Assembly (NCBI RefSeq): GCF_032118995.1
Contig: NC_092649.1
Coordinates: forward strand, 29,588,927 to 29,652,926
DNA from: Asterias amurensis
Taxonomy: Eukaryota > Echinodermata > Asteroidea > Forcipulatida > Asteriidae
Direction: 5' to 3'
DNA: 64,000 nucleotides
In this document: one piece after another, positions 42,901 through 54,114 of the stretch
Position numbering within the stretch: the stretch's first letter is position 1
How the letters are laid out: the number at the start of each line of letters is the position of its first letter
Position numbers and translations under genes: made by a program
The notes under the pieces: generated by a model
Database searches by the model: none
What the model saw: only the letters and a program-made list of their open reading frames with translations
Told to the model about the DNA's origin: nothing

Positions 42901-45900
42901 TTTGTTTGAGTAATTACCAATAGTGTCCACTGCCTTTAAGAATATCCTCCATTTCCTTGTCCTCCCCCCTGGACACTCAACTAACCTGCTGGATAGATTG
43001 GAGAAGACCAGGCATTGGCTGAATGACATCTGAGTTAGTAACTGCAATAAGTGGTTGACCTTGATCTCAAATGCCTTGTGGTATAAACCATGACCAGGAA
43101 CCACTTTGTAGAACTGCTTGATGCCTGTTAAAAACATAAAAATTGAAACCAAGTATATTAGGATGGCGTGTCATGGCCTAGCGGTAAACAGCTCACCAGA
43201 CTCGAGCTCTGGTGTTTCTGATCAGCAGAGTGTGGGTTCGAGTCCCAGTTGTGACACCTGCAGCCGATTTCACGAAACGCTAGGATTAATCCTAACTCGA
43301 GTTAGGACGAGTAACCCGTCCTAACTTAGCACGGGTTTAATTCGTCCTACGTATTTGGATACGGAACTGAACCCATCCTAAGATGAATCCTAAGTTAGGA
43401 AGAGTTTGGTGAAATCGACGGCTGTGTCCTTAAGCAAGACACTTAACCATGATGCTTCGACCTTCAGATGGGACGTAAAGCAGTGGTCCTGTGTTTTGTG
43501 TAATGCACGTAAAAGAACCCAGTGCACCGGTGTTCCTGGTTTGATTAGCAGCATATTGCCACACCACTTTGTAAACCATTACTGGGTGCTTTAAAGGAAT
43601 AGGCCCCATACTTCAAAATGTAGCTCCACATACCTTGCAGGAAAATGCTGAGCGCTTTTATACGTCCCTTAGGGATGTGATAAAGTGCTATATAAGAACC
43701 AAGTATTACTATTAGGAGACTTTTAAACACCTGTGGACAAGACATACAAGATAACTGTTCATTGTGTACAAACTTCTGTAGCATGTGCACATCTTAAAGA
43801 CACCAGATATACACAGTACCTTTAAGAGCCAGATTCCTAGGGTTTAGTCGTACAAATGTTGGATCTCTCATGTAGGTAGTCAAGCTCTTAGCTAATGCTT
43901 CAGGGTATGTTGCTGACAGGGCCAACATCTGCTTGCTGACTGGTAAGCGGTTATATATCCAGCTATAAAGCAAGAACATGAAATAAGAATGAAATGACCT
44001 TGCCCTCTCAAAGATGACAATTCCATGTGGAGGTATTGAGGTTCAGGGTGGTGTGATTGGGTCGGTAAAGGCTGGGGTGGTAAAGGCTGGGGTGGTAGAG
44101 GCTGGGGTGGTGAGGTTGGGGTGGTGAAGGTTGGGATGGCGAGGTTGGGGCGGTGGAGGTTGTGACAGTCGAAGTTTGGGTGGTGAGGTTGGGGTAATGG
44201 AGTTTGGGGTGGTGAAGGTTTGGGGCAGTGGTGAACATTTGGATGGTGGAGGTTGGGGTGGTGAGTAATTAGTGGTGAGGTTGGAGTGATGAGGTTGGGG
44301 ATTGTGACTAACTGAAAGGGTTAAGGTCAAACATTGTTCCCTACCTCTTCTCTAAGAGTGAACTTACTTGATTTGGTCTTGAAACTTCTCATCCAAAAGT
44401 TTATCAGCCTCATCCAGGACAAAGAGTCGAATACCGTCAGTTGGCATGGCATCATATTCAATCAATTGCTTCACTCGTCCTTCAATGCAAATACAAAGTC
44501 AACATAAAAAAGTTTCAAACAGATGGATTTCACTTACATGTACCACACACTTTAGAATTGTGATGGATTCAGAAACACAAAATACTCATTCTGGAAGGTG
44601 ATGGGTTTATATGGAACAACAATGCAAGGTGAATAGAACCAAGATGCACAGTTTATGACATAGGCATTGCGATGGTTTGATTAATAAAAGCCACTGCACA
44701 TGAAATAGGATTGGTCCCCTCAGCCAGAAAAAGAGTACCTGGGTGCTATGATAAAATCTTCTGCGATAGAACCACAATGTTTGAATACTCAGAAATCTTG
44801 GCACACACTTTCCTCTCCTTTTGTTAAGTCTGTTAATTTCTGTGTGGGCAACTATTTTAGCTACTTTTGCAAACTGAACATACTAGGAAAAAAAAAAAAG
44901 GTTGAACAAAGAGCCAATCTTTACCCCATGGTTTATCCAGAGACCAAGGATCAAGGGTTAGGATATTGTAACTACCTGGGAGCAAGTTGTGTATGGTTTG
45001 TAAGTGAGGAATAGGATTTTGACAGTGATGCTCTAATTGACAGGTAACAAGTTGAGACTGTAAAGAATTGGAGTTACACATGTTTTCCAGATGGTGTAAG
45101 CTTTTACCTGGTGTGCCAACAGCCACATGGCACTTCTTCAGCTTTTGACGATCAGGCCCAAATAATGTCCCTCCAATGAACGTGTGACATCTTAGACCTT
45201 GCAAACATCCCCCAATGGCCTGTATAACACCTTGGACCTGTGTAGCAATCTCTCGTGTTGGTGTCAAGACAAGAGCTTGAACATTCCCACACTGAAGATC
45301 CAGACTCTCCAAGATTATCACGCTGAAAACACATGTCTTCCCTGTTCCTGCTTTGGCTTGTACAATCAAATCTGTAAGTTTTCATATAGGAAACAAATGT
45401 CAAATTGATTAACATGCTCATCATCAAGAAAAATGCCAGTCTTTTTATGGATAACTATAATATAAATCATAGAAGAGCTTGCTCAAAACTTGATACAACT
45501 TCAACTGCAATGCATTGTTGCCCCCTGGCCCAATTTCATAGAGCTGCTTTTATATAAAAGCAGAAAAACAATGTTCAGCAAAGCAAAAACTTTCAGGAAA
45601 TCAGTAAACAAAACTGTTTGTTCTTTGCTTAATTTTGTTTGGTCTTGACTTTTGCATACTTGGTGCATCAAACTCAGTGCCCTTATTCCCCTTAACAATT
45701 TCAAAGTGCTTGAGCCCATGCCCAATCCTCTTGCACTAATGCATTTTGCTACTGAACTACAAAATTACAAGCACCTCTCTCTAATTTAAAGTTAAAAGTA
45801 AACGTTTAGCGTGCAGAAAAGCAGTAACTATATTAAAATCTGTAGTACAACCTAACCAGTTGCCATCGCAAATTAAGTGTTACTAAGTAACAATACATTA

Positions 45901-46232
45901 ATTAATCAAAAGACAAAACGCTCATCAATTAAAAGTCAAATATGTTCTAACACCGAAGTCAAACTTTTTTTTTTTAAATATTGGATAACACTAAACATGC
46001 AGCACTGTATTTGGAAGGTTTTCACCAAATATGATTCATTACCAAGGCCACATCTCCCAATGGGTATTGCTTTCAACTGGATTGGTGACGGACGCTCAAA
46101 ACCCGCAAGTGACAGGCCTTTTAAAACGTCTCCAGACAACAACAACGATGCAAAATCTATGTTGACATTCTCGACATTTAAAACATCGCTAGTGCGGTCT
46201 TTCGAAGCGTAATCGTGTGCTGTTTTCGACAT
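36999..46232 (-). CDS. DDX20: DEAD-box helicase DDX20 / Gemin3
   Basis: An ATP-dependent RNA helicase of the SMN complex, which builds spliceosomal snRNPs (family knowledge). Exons: 46043-46232, 45108-45371, 44368-44479, 43820-43962, 42986-43124, 41683-41824, 40887-41094, 36999-39352. They total 3,552 nt, 1183 aa, against about 824 aa in human. The Q motif [19 protein letters not shown], motif I AKAGTGKT, Ia PTREIA, Ib GTPGR, II DEAD, III SAT, IV VFSN, V TARGID and [12 protein letters not shown] are all intact (residues about 45-375). The last exon alone encodes about 785 residues of polar, low-complexity tail, ending in aromatic repeats (WQAYTQYLK, then a Y-rich [14 protein letters not shown]) that echo the Tyr-rich end of vertebrate Gemin3. 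The ATG at 46232 was chosen; an upstream TTG-led frame is not needed. Confidence 0.97.
40013..40641. mobile_element. TTAA-type MITE (CACTGGACACTATTGG family), interrupted copy
   Basis: The left end CACTGGACACTATTGGTAAT and the inverted right end GTGTCCAGTGCCTT bound a copy of the family seen intact at 42554-42935. Between about 40042 and 40312 foreign sequence interrupts it: a 119-bp palindrome and a second inverted pair (TTATCTTCAAG / CTTGAAGATAA). It is in DDX20 intron 7. Confidence 0.7.
40048..40166. mobile_element. 119-bp near-perfect palindrome
   Basis: Runs from TTATCACACAAGCGCGAG to the inverted GAGCGCACGTGTGATAA around a CATATCCATATGGATATG core. It is nested in the TTAA-type MITE and should extrude a cruciform. 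Confidence 0.8.
41205..41465 (-). mobile_element. SINE, family 2
   Basis: Shares CTCCTTTGGAGTATG, CTAATCATTCACATCAACAA and TTACTCCTGGGTGA-like blocks with 59675-59972, and weaker blocks with 54135-54390 and 8150-8330. The tRNA-like head, where kept, is on the minus strand. It is in DDX20 intron 6. Confidence 0.6.
42554..42935. mobile_element. 382-bp MITE with TTAA target duplication
   Basis: Inverted ends AGACACTGGACACTATTGG and (complement) AGGCAGTGGACACTATTGG are flanked by TTAA on both sides (42550-42553 and 42936-42939). This duplication fits the piggyBac or Kolobok superfamilies. There is no transposase. It is in DDX20 intron 5. Confidence 0.85.
43165..43717 (+). mobile_element. tRNA-derived SINE, family 1, split by a hairpin MITE
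   Basis: The head has the A-box-like TGGCCTAGCGG and a B box GGTTCGAGTCC at 43235-43245. The body resumes at 43425 with TGTCCTTAAGCAAGACACTT, after the MITE at 43261-43424. The uninterrupted copy at 9356 shows the head and body adjacent. It is in DDX20 intron 4. Confidence 0.85.
43261..43424. mobile_element. TTTCACAAA hairpin MITE, copy 3, nested in a SINE
   Basis: Starts CAGCCGATTTCACGAAACG and ends GGTGAAATCGACGGCTG. The interior repeats TAGGACGAGTAACCCGTCCT-like motifs. It interrupts the SINE between its tRNA-like head and its body. Confidence 0.88.
44035..44300. repeat. G-rich minisatellite in DDX20 intron 3
   Basis: A GGTTGGGGTGGTGA-type unit of about 9-14 bp is repeated some 20 times with variants. 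G runs are on the plus strand, so the DDX20 transcript carries the C-rich complement. Proline-rich frames across it are artefacts. Confidence 0.85.
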
Positions 46233-46683
46233 TATTGGAGTTGCTGAAACAGGTCTTCTCCTACATTTATTCAAATCAAAATTACGGTCTCACAATCCTT
46301 CAAAATGACAATCGTTTCAAGAGTGAAATCGAGCACCACGTAGAGCACGGCATGCACCATGGAGGCCGCCATTTTTAAATGTCAAGGGTTACAGGTCAAA
46401 TTAAACTACCGCCGGTATTTAATGACATTTTGACAAACCCCATTGGTCAAGGCAACCGTAATGATAACAGATTGACCAATCACGGAAGCTGTTACTTAAC
46501 ACAGCTTCACCGCCCACTACTACCGGAGACTCACTACCGGAAGCGATTTATCAGAACTCAACTTCCTAGTTCAGTGTCTTGAAGTTCGTCGCCGCCCACT
46601 GAAGAAAGTGATTTCAAGGTGGACGTCAGGAAGTGAAACAAACAGAATTTAACTGTAGATGTTGGATTGACTGCCGTGGAATC
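46233..46683. promoter_or_regulatory. Divergent promoter, DDX20 / twinfilin
   Basis: 451 bp lie between the start codons. GCCGCCATTTTT at 46365-46376 is a strong YY1-type site. ATTGG/CCAAT boxes occur near 46442 and 46475, and CCGGAAG (ETS type) near 46538. There is no TATA box. It is a typical housekeeping bidirectional promoter. Confidence 0.65.
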
Positions 46684-49600
46684 ATGTCGCATCAAACCGG
46701 AATTAAAGGTGAAATTTATGAATTGAAATTGAGGCCTTGAAATTGAATAACTAAACTGGTCTCTGAGTCACTGACTCTGTTCCTGTTTTTTAGTAATAAA
46801 CCAGGTTTTTTTTGTATTTTGATTTGGTGGCTATTTAAAACCGGGCGGAGAGACATTTTTCTCAGACAGATCCAGACTTCTAATTTTGTTGGAAATGCAT
46901 AGAATAATAAATGATATTTTTATGTTTGTTTGTTTGACTTTGAATTTGATTATATATTTCTGTTTTTTATTTCTTTGCCCATATTTTTATGATATTTCTC
47001 TCAGGTTCTATCAGTATCAGTTATTGTTACAATTTACATTCAACAAACAAGAAGTCGTTGACCAGGACTCATGAATCAATGGCACTTTGATCATACAGCC
47101 AGAACTTGAGTTTGTTGACTTTGTTATCTGTGAAAGTACCCCACCAACTGTATTTATTTTTTAGCCCTTGTCATTTGTCAGACGTACACATGTAATTTAA
47201 ACAAATCACTAGTTTTGCTTTAAAACAGATCTGGCTAGTATTTAAAGGGCAGTTTTCTGCTTGTCTTATTCTATGATAAATTTGCCCCAAATACATTTAT
47301 GTACAAATGAAATTTACATTACATTAATACATCGTACTGTTTACCCTTGATTTCTAAAGCGTCTGATGAGCTCAAGCAGGTGTTTGCAGATTGTAGAGAG
47401 AAGGACTACAGAGTGGTCAAAGTTGGCATTGATATCGGTCAGTATAGAGTTACTTCATCCAGGCCTAGTGGTGTATTACTCTTGGTAACAATTTGATCAA
47501 CCACTCAAAATAATTTAAGTGTCAAGCACAAGTACATGTTATGTAACACAATGTAGGACAATGTGTGATTTTGAAGGAGGACAGTTAGTAGTTACTCTAG
47601 CGCTACGTTAAGAAATCTACTGCGATTATCTCAAACGGAAGCTTGAGTAAATTTTGTTTTTTGCCCACACCCAGAAGATCTTTCTATTCAGACAGCCTGT
47701 TGTTTGCCATATAAAGACATCATTGATAGTTGCATCAAGGATAATGCATTTCTTATGTTTTGAGGAGCACTGTATGCTCAGCGCATCCGAGTCTTACAGA
47801 GACAAAATCCACAGGCATCTCAGATGTGTCGTTGACCCAAAGAGCTTGTGGGTTTGTTTGTAGAGACGTGGCAAATTAAAGTAGTACATCTTTTGAGCAG
47901 CTGAGTTATTTTGTGTTGAGTGCCTGCAGTTTTTGAAGGTAACGCTCATGGATCACATGCTATACAAATATTGTCTGATTCATGTGCCACAGTGATTCCC
48001 AGAACAACCTGCCGTGAATTTCACAAAGAGTTAGGACTCGTCTTATCTCAAGTAGCTCGTCCTAACTTAGGATTAATCTTAAGGTATGTATGCTACAGTG
48101 CAGGGTTGGGACTTGTCCTAAGTCCTAAGATTAGTCTTAAGTTATGAAGAGTTTTGTGAAATCAACGGCTGTTTCACCTCAGCTTTGCCTCATGGAAAAT
48201 CAAATATTGCGGGGATCACTGACAGAGTCCCAGTTTTAGCCATTGGAGGACTAAAGGCAGTCAATATTTGTTGTATAACACCCCATACTGCCTAGACATC
48301 TGGGTAGCAAGTAGCTGCCATTGCTATGGGTATTGGTTGCTATGAGTGTAGTTTATTGGTTGCTATGGGTTTAGTACCAGTACTGTATAGGCCTAGTACT
48401 TCAGTTGCTACACGTCTAGTTCATTGTGCTTACTTGGCTTTCTAGTAAAATAAGACATTTGAGTGCTGTAAACCAATCAGACACAGAATTAAGGGTGTTA
48501 TAATATAAGACCATTTCTAAATATTATTCCTGATTTTTAATCTTTTGTTTGTTTACAGGAGAAGAAAAGTTGATTTCATTGGGACATCAAGGAGCCACAG
48601 GGACATGGGAGCAAGATATCCTTTTTATTACCTCTGCCCCTTAAACTGTGACACTTTGGGAATTTGGAAATCCAAATTTTAAGTTTCAAGACTCCTGCTT
48701 GTTCTTGGCATAACTCTACAAACTACAGCTTCCATGGGTTTAAATTTGTCAGATATGTTTCCCCTGACTCTAGGGTGTGCCTCTGCCTTTTAGACAATTT
48801 GACAAGTGTCAAAGACTAAAGGCAAAGTATTTCTGGGAAAACCCTCAGTTCAGTATGCTTAGGCCAAACTTTCAAAATTTGTGTCCAGAATGTCCCACAG
48901 TTTTAAAAAATCCTTTTATTACTGTGGTGATATGTAATTATCAGAAGACTAAATAGGGTGATTAAACTCATTGACTAGCCTTACATGCACGCTGCATGTG
49001 TATGAGTGCATCCCAGAATGTATCTAACAAAATAATATTCTGCTTTGGAATGAATATAATAATCTGAAAAAATAAGATTACTTATTGAACAGGAGATCTA
49101 GCAGAGACTGATCATAGAGGAGCTGGCATATAAAGGAGTGAAAACCAATTTGAATTATGCTAATTTGTCTGGTTGTAACTAAGCTACATTCCTTGACCAT
49201 ATGTCCACATTATGACGCTTTGATACCTCCATTGATAGAGGAGAAAGAGCCATGTTATCTTTTCTATCGTTTTGACGAGAAGGACTCCCAGAGTAAATAC
49301 AGATGGCTGTTTATTGTATACGTTCCAGAATATGCTACGGTAAGAGTTTGAGTTTTCAATATAAAACAGAACTGTGATTTCTTTGTCAGGATTGTTTCCT
49401 GATTTCTGGAACTTTTAAAGATTGCCATGGGCTATTTTGGTTTCCTTTCACTTGCTAGTAATTTATGTGGGAACTCAGTTTTAAAAACGCTTGACTACCC
49501 GCGACAGACCTGTGTGGTGATTTGAAAGTGTCACTATCTTTCATTTTATTTGTCAGGTGAAACAAAAGATGATCTACGCTGCAACAAAGTCATCACTTAA

Positions 49601-52600
49601 GACAACCTTTGGCTCAGGACAGATACAGAATGAAATACTTGAGACTTCAATAGTAAGTAGCATACTTTTTTCTTTACAACAATCTTGGCTTTTTGGCTTT
49701 TGAAGCTTCCTAAATCCATAAGAAACAAACAAGTTAATGATTAACTGTTTCATAACTTCCAGATGGTACTGGAATAAGTATTAATAGTTATTTTCAAAAT
49801 AATTGCCCAATATCAAGGAGCCAGATGTAATAACAATGGGAGACTTTTAAGGACACTAGGTGGCAGCAGACTTACCAAGTAAATTCATTGTTCTTGGTAG
49901 TGTGCGCATGCTCAGAACTACGCGAACAATTGAAATTTACCTGGTAAGTCTTCTGTCACCTAGCGTTCAAAAGTCTGCCATTGCAGAAACTGCTTTAATT
50001 TTGGAACACACAAACAAATGAACCTGGCCGGGAGTTGATTTTTCACAAAGATTTAAGACTAGTCTTATCTCGAGTTAAAACGATTTTAAGACTCATCCTT
50101 ACTTAGGACTATAGCCTTTTAAAGCACTTAAAAGTGTTTCATAACTCCCTGGGCAAAGAGTCCTAGGACTATTTCTTGGACTACCTTTGTGAAATTTACC
50201 CCTGGTCATACCCTTGTCCATGCATGTCAGTAGTTCATTGGAGATAGTTGTCCGATAATGCGAGTAGTCCATTAAAATTTAATCTTGTTGCTTTTTGTCT
50301 TGTTTGTTACGGGCTGTTTGATTTGTAATTTGTTTGTTACACAGGTATACTTGTTTGTATGTTGTGTAGTGAGAAAGACTACATATCAGGCCAATAACAA
50401 ACCTTTGCATTTGTAACAAATTGTAGACCGAAATGAATTACAAGGGATACATCAGTCACATCGAACACCAAGAAGCTCCTGCCCCACTGACGGCCAGCGA
50501 GGAGGAACAGAAACAGATGAGGGAAGAAGAAGGACCTACTGAATCTGGCAGCACTACCAAGCAGAGCCATCTGAAGGGTATTGCATTCCCAGTACGACCC
50601 GATGCCAAAGACAAGCTTCTTGCATTGAAGAATGGCGATTATACCTATGTTAGACTGGTGAGTGTGAGCTTGTAAGAGAAATGGTTAGTGAAGCTTAGAT
50701 TGCAGAGCCATCTGAAGGCTATTGCATTCCCAGTACGACCCGATGCCAAAGCCAAGCTTCTTGCATTGCAGAATGGCGATTATACTTATGTTAGACTGGT
50801 GAGTGTGAGCTTGTAATAGCGATGGTTAGTGAAGCTTAGATTGCAGAGCCATCTGAAGGCTATTGAGTTCCCAGTTCGACCCGATGCCAAAGACAAGCTT
50901 TTTGCATTGAAGAATAGCGATTATACCTATGTTAGACTGGTGAGTGTGAGCTTGTAGTAAGAGGGGTGGGTAGGTATCCACATTCAAACCGGGGACCTTT
51001 AACAACAGGGACAATAGGTCCACGGTTGCTATCACAGAGGAAATCATTGTGGTCCACGATTGCTAAGGAGGGTCCACGATTGCAGGTGTTTACACACTTG
51101 TGTATGTTGGCAAAGCTTTAAGATCGCAAAGCCATTTGAAGTGTATTGCTTTCCCACTCCGACCTGATGCCAAAGACAGGCTTCTTGCCTTGAAAGATTG
51201 TACAAGTAACATGCTATTTTAGCTGGTAACCCTTTCCTGTAAGCATACTTTTGTTGTGCTTAGCTACTTTTTGTGCTTAGGCAGCTTTATGAAATTGGGC
51301 CCTGATGCCAAAGACAAGCTTCTTGCGTTGTCTGCCATCTACATGCATTTTGACGGACTTACCACACGGCCACAACCGATCAGTTGTGGTGTTGTAAAGA
51401 GTCTAAACCTCTAAAATATAACATCTTGTTTCTTCTGGCAGCTTCTTTAGAGCCCAAGACCAATTGTTATCCAATTTCCAGATGTTTATTATACAATCTC
51501 ATTAGCTGAAATGCTAACTGTCGATTTTCATGTTATTTTTTTTTGCTGATCTCTTTCAGTGTGTGGATATAAAGAATGAAGAGATTCTATTGGATGACTC
51601 AGACAGCATTGAGTTGAATGCACTCCCAGCCAAGGTGCCTACTGATAAAGCTAGCTACCATGTCTTCACATTCAAACACACGCATGAAGGAGATTATCTA
51701 GAAAGTAACGGTAAGACAACTATCCAATAGACTGCTTTGTACTTGAGTCATTAAGACTTGAGTCATAAAGTGCAGTCATTTATTTTCATTCATGGATAAG
51801 CTTTCTTTTTGTGACGATTCAATTCTAATTGTTATTTTGTGTTTTCATATCATATTAGCTTCTGAAAACAATTGAAGTTAATATTATCTAGTTTGGTATT
51901 TGATTCTTCATTTCTTGAGTCCGAGTCTGAGTCCTCACTTTTGAATTTGAGTTAAGTCCTGTCCTGAGTCATTTGGATCGAGTGACATTTTGTAACAGAG
52001 CCATTTTATAAAATTTACAACTTACAAAATTTTTGTTTAGAAAATATCTTACCTACAGCTGTTTAGTGCTACCTGAAAAGCCAAGACTTCAGTGTTCATG
52101 CGGACCGTTTTGGGATCAAATTCCGACCTGAAAGCGCTCTCTCGATGCGTCCGTTTGTTTTGTGTTATATGAAGTCGGTTCAAGGGGTCAATGCATGTAA
52201 GGGTTACTCATACAAACCCGGATACTGCTTGTTATAATTTTCTAAAATCATTTTGCTTTGTTGCAGTGTTTATTTATTCCATGCCTGGCTATAACTGTCC
52301 TGTGAAGGAGCGAATGTTGTACACCAGCTGTCTCAGTCCACTCATAGGCTTCCTTGGAGAATCTCTAGGAATTGAAATAGCAAAGAGGGTGAGTTTAAGA
52401 AAAATATAATTATAATAGGCATTTATTGGGTGCTTCTATTAAAGTGCCTGAAATATTACTACTGTGGGCCTTCTTAAAACCGGGCATTCTGCTTGTTGTC
52501 ACACATGCACTCTAGCTATGCTGAGATGTAGAACAAGCAGCCATACGTCTCTGTTAATATTCATGCATAACGTCATAATTCTTACCCAAAAATGAGGCTA

Positions 52601-53214
52601 TAGGCGTACATCCGCCACCACTTGCAGTGGATGCGCCTATGGCCTCGTTTTGGGTTATAATTTTGACGTACTCATGCATAAATATTAAGAAAGGCATATT
52701 CCAACAGCTGTATTCCACATATTGCATCTCTTTGGAACTCCCTGCCTGGTGCATGTTTCCCTCCATCCTGCAATCTAGACTGTTTTAAAAGGAAAGTCAA
52801 TTCGTACATTCAGCTTTCCTGATTTTCTTATCTTTAATATCTTGTTCTTGTAGTGCCTTACCAAAAGTGGCTTTCAATGTTGTTAGGGGCAATGTTGCTT
52901 AAAGAGTAAACACAAAATAAAATGTTGTTGGTAGTGTTATACATCAGTGGTGAATCCCAACTAGCAGACCCCGCTTGGCAAATAGCTCTCTTAATCTGCC
53001 CTATGTTCATCAAGTTCTTGTAATCTGATATCACGCCTTCTGCCTACTATTATTATTCTTACAGATTGAAATAAGCGATGGCGCGGTCCTGACAGAAGCA
53101 TTCCTTATGGATGAGGTACACCCGGTACGCAACCTGCACCGACCAGCATTTGCCAAACCTAAGGGACCACCGGGGAAACGAGGTCAAAGAAGGTTGTTAA
53201 AGGAAGAAAATTAA
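46684..53214 (+). CDS. TWF1: Twinfilin, actin-monomer-binding protein
   Basis: Two ADF-homology domains bind ADP-actin monomers and cap filament ends (family knowledge). Exons: 46684-46708, 47360-47437, 48559-48615, 49209-49339, 49557-49652, 50427-50657, 51560-51710, 52267-52388, 53065-53214; 1,041 nt, 346 aa (human TWF1 350). The start MSHQTGIKASDELKQVFAD is typical. Other landmarks are WEQDYDALIPPLIEEKEPCY, LTASEEEQKQMREEE (linker), KGIAFPVRPDAKDKLLALK (second domain), THEGDYLESNVFIYSMPGYN, KERMLYTSC and the C-terminal FAKPKGPPGKRGQRR. The third intron is AT-AC. The stop is followed at once by an overlapping TGA. Partial copies of exon 6 follow it. Orthology to TWF1 versus TWF2 is not resolvable here. 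Confidence 0.97.
48011..48170. mobile_element. TTTCACAAA hairpin MITE, copy 4
   Basis: Starts GCCGTGAATTTCACAAAGAG and ends GTTTTGTGAAATCAACGGC. It is in twinfilin intron 2. Confidence 0.85.
48616..49208 (+). other. U12-type AT-AC intron of twinfilin
   Basis: The donor ATATCCTTTTT is the exact minor-spliceosome consensus. The branch site TTCCTTGAC (49189-49197) puts the branch A 12 nt before the AC acceptor end. Using it joins GAG CAA G with AT TAT GAC, giving WEQDYDALIPPL as in other twinfilins. No GT-AG alternative restores this peptide. Confidence 0.92.
49834..49983. mobile_element. 150-bp hairpin MITE
   Basis: CAATGGGAGACTTTTAAGG pairs with CGTTCAAAAGTCTGCCATTG; CACTAGGTGGCAG and ACTTACCA also pair. 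It is in twinfilin intron 5. Confidence 0.75.
50028..50204. mobile_element. TTTCACAAA hairpin MITE, copy 5
   Basis: Starts near GGGAGTTGATTTTTCACAAAG and ends CCTTTGTGAAATTTACCCC. It is the most diverged of the six copies. It is in twinfilin intron 5. Confidence 0.8.
50561..50960 (+). repeat. Tandem 141-bp duplication of the end of twinfilin exon 6
   Basis: The unit starts GCAGAGCCATCTGAAGG at 50561 (inside exon 6), 50702 and 50843. It carries the last 97 nt of the exon, the GTGAGT donor and short intron sequence. Copies 2 and 3 stay open in the exon frame (SHLKAIAFPVRPDAKAKLL and SHLKAIEFPVRPDAKDKLF) and each ends in an intact donor. Each begins after TTAGATTGCAG, a weak acceptor. Degraded copies lie near 51118-51215 and 51297-51335. 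A stop follows the donor in every unit, so read-through would truncate the protein. Confidence 0.88.
52555..52687. mobile_element. 133-bp hairpin MITE
   Basis: TAATATTCATGCATAACGTCA pairs with TGACGTACTCATGCATAAATATTA, and GAGGCTATAGGCG with CGCCTATGGCCTC inside. It is in twinfilin intron 8. Confidence 0.8.
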
Positions 53215-53944
53215 TGAGTAATAATTAATTATACAAAAGGGTTCAACGTTTGTTGAATTGGCAAGACTGGTTTTTATGTAAATGGTTTGTCTGCTCTGAA
53301 TCAAGATATACTTGGAAATAATCTGGTATTATCAATAGTTCTAAAATGATGAATATACAAACAAACAGAATTCAATTGTTACCTCAAATTTTTGGAAATG
53401 GAATGCCAATTTTGAAGTGTGTCTGTTATTTGCGTACTTTTTCTTTGCCAAAAGTTTCAGCTAAAGTTAAATCCAATCAGGGAAAATATTATGTTGGGTA
53501 AACGGAATTATGTAACTTCATATCAATCAAAAACTTTGGATATTGATTAAAACAAATTGTAATCGGGTTTATATTCAGCAAAGTTTTAATCAGGTAAATA
53601 GCCAATGGTGTGCCCTTACCTTTCGTTTTAAATTTTTGTATGCAAGTTTGAAAAAGATTTAACTACCAAAAAAGGCGATTGTAGTGACTGTACCCTGCTC
53701 CTTTTCAGATTTTTACCAGAAATAATCGTCAATATGCGCAGCAGCTGTCTTCCCACTTTCCTGACTTAGTACTTGATTTATGGGTAGATTTGTTAAAGAC
53801 TTGCAGCCAAACGTGTATCTGTATCATTAATACAAGGAAAACAATTTCCAGCATGATGTGTTTGCTCTAATAACCAATAAGGAAAACGTATACTGCTGGT
53901 ATCCACTGATCTTGACGCACTTGGCGCATGAAAATTTGTACCCT

Positions 53945-54114
53945 GCCGTCGATTTCACAAAACTCTTCCTAACTTAGGAGTAATCTTAGGACTTAGTATG
54001 GGTTCAGTTCTGTATCCAAATATGTAGGACGCATTGAACCCATCCTAAGTTAGGACGGGTTATTCGTCCTAACTCGAGTTAGGATTAATCTATCGTTTCG
54101 TGAAATCGACTGCT
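53945..54114. mobile_element. TTTCACAAA hairpin MITE, copy 6
   Basis: Starts GCCGTCGATTTCACAAAAC and ends TTTCGTGAAATCGACTGC. Closest to copy 3: both contain a CTGTATCCAAATATGTAGGAC-like centre. Confidence 0.85.

Noticed and set aside
44008-44330. Proline-rich open frames on the minus strand
   Set aside because: Produced by the G-rich minisatellite inside a DDX20 intron.
46233-46274. Upstream extension of the DDX20 frame
   Set aside because: It has no ATG, only a TTG, and the ATG at 46232 gives a normal family-like N-terminus.
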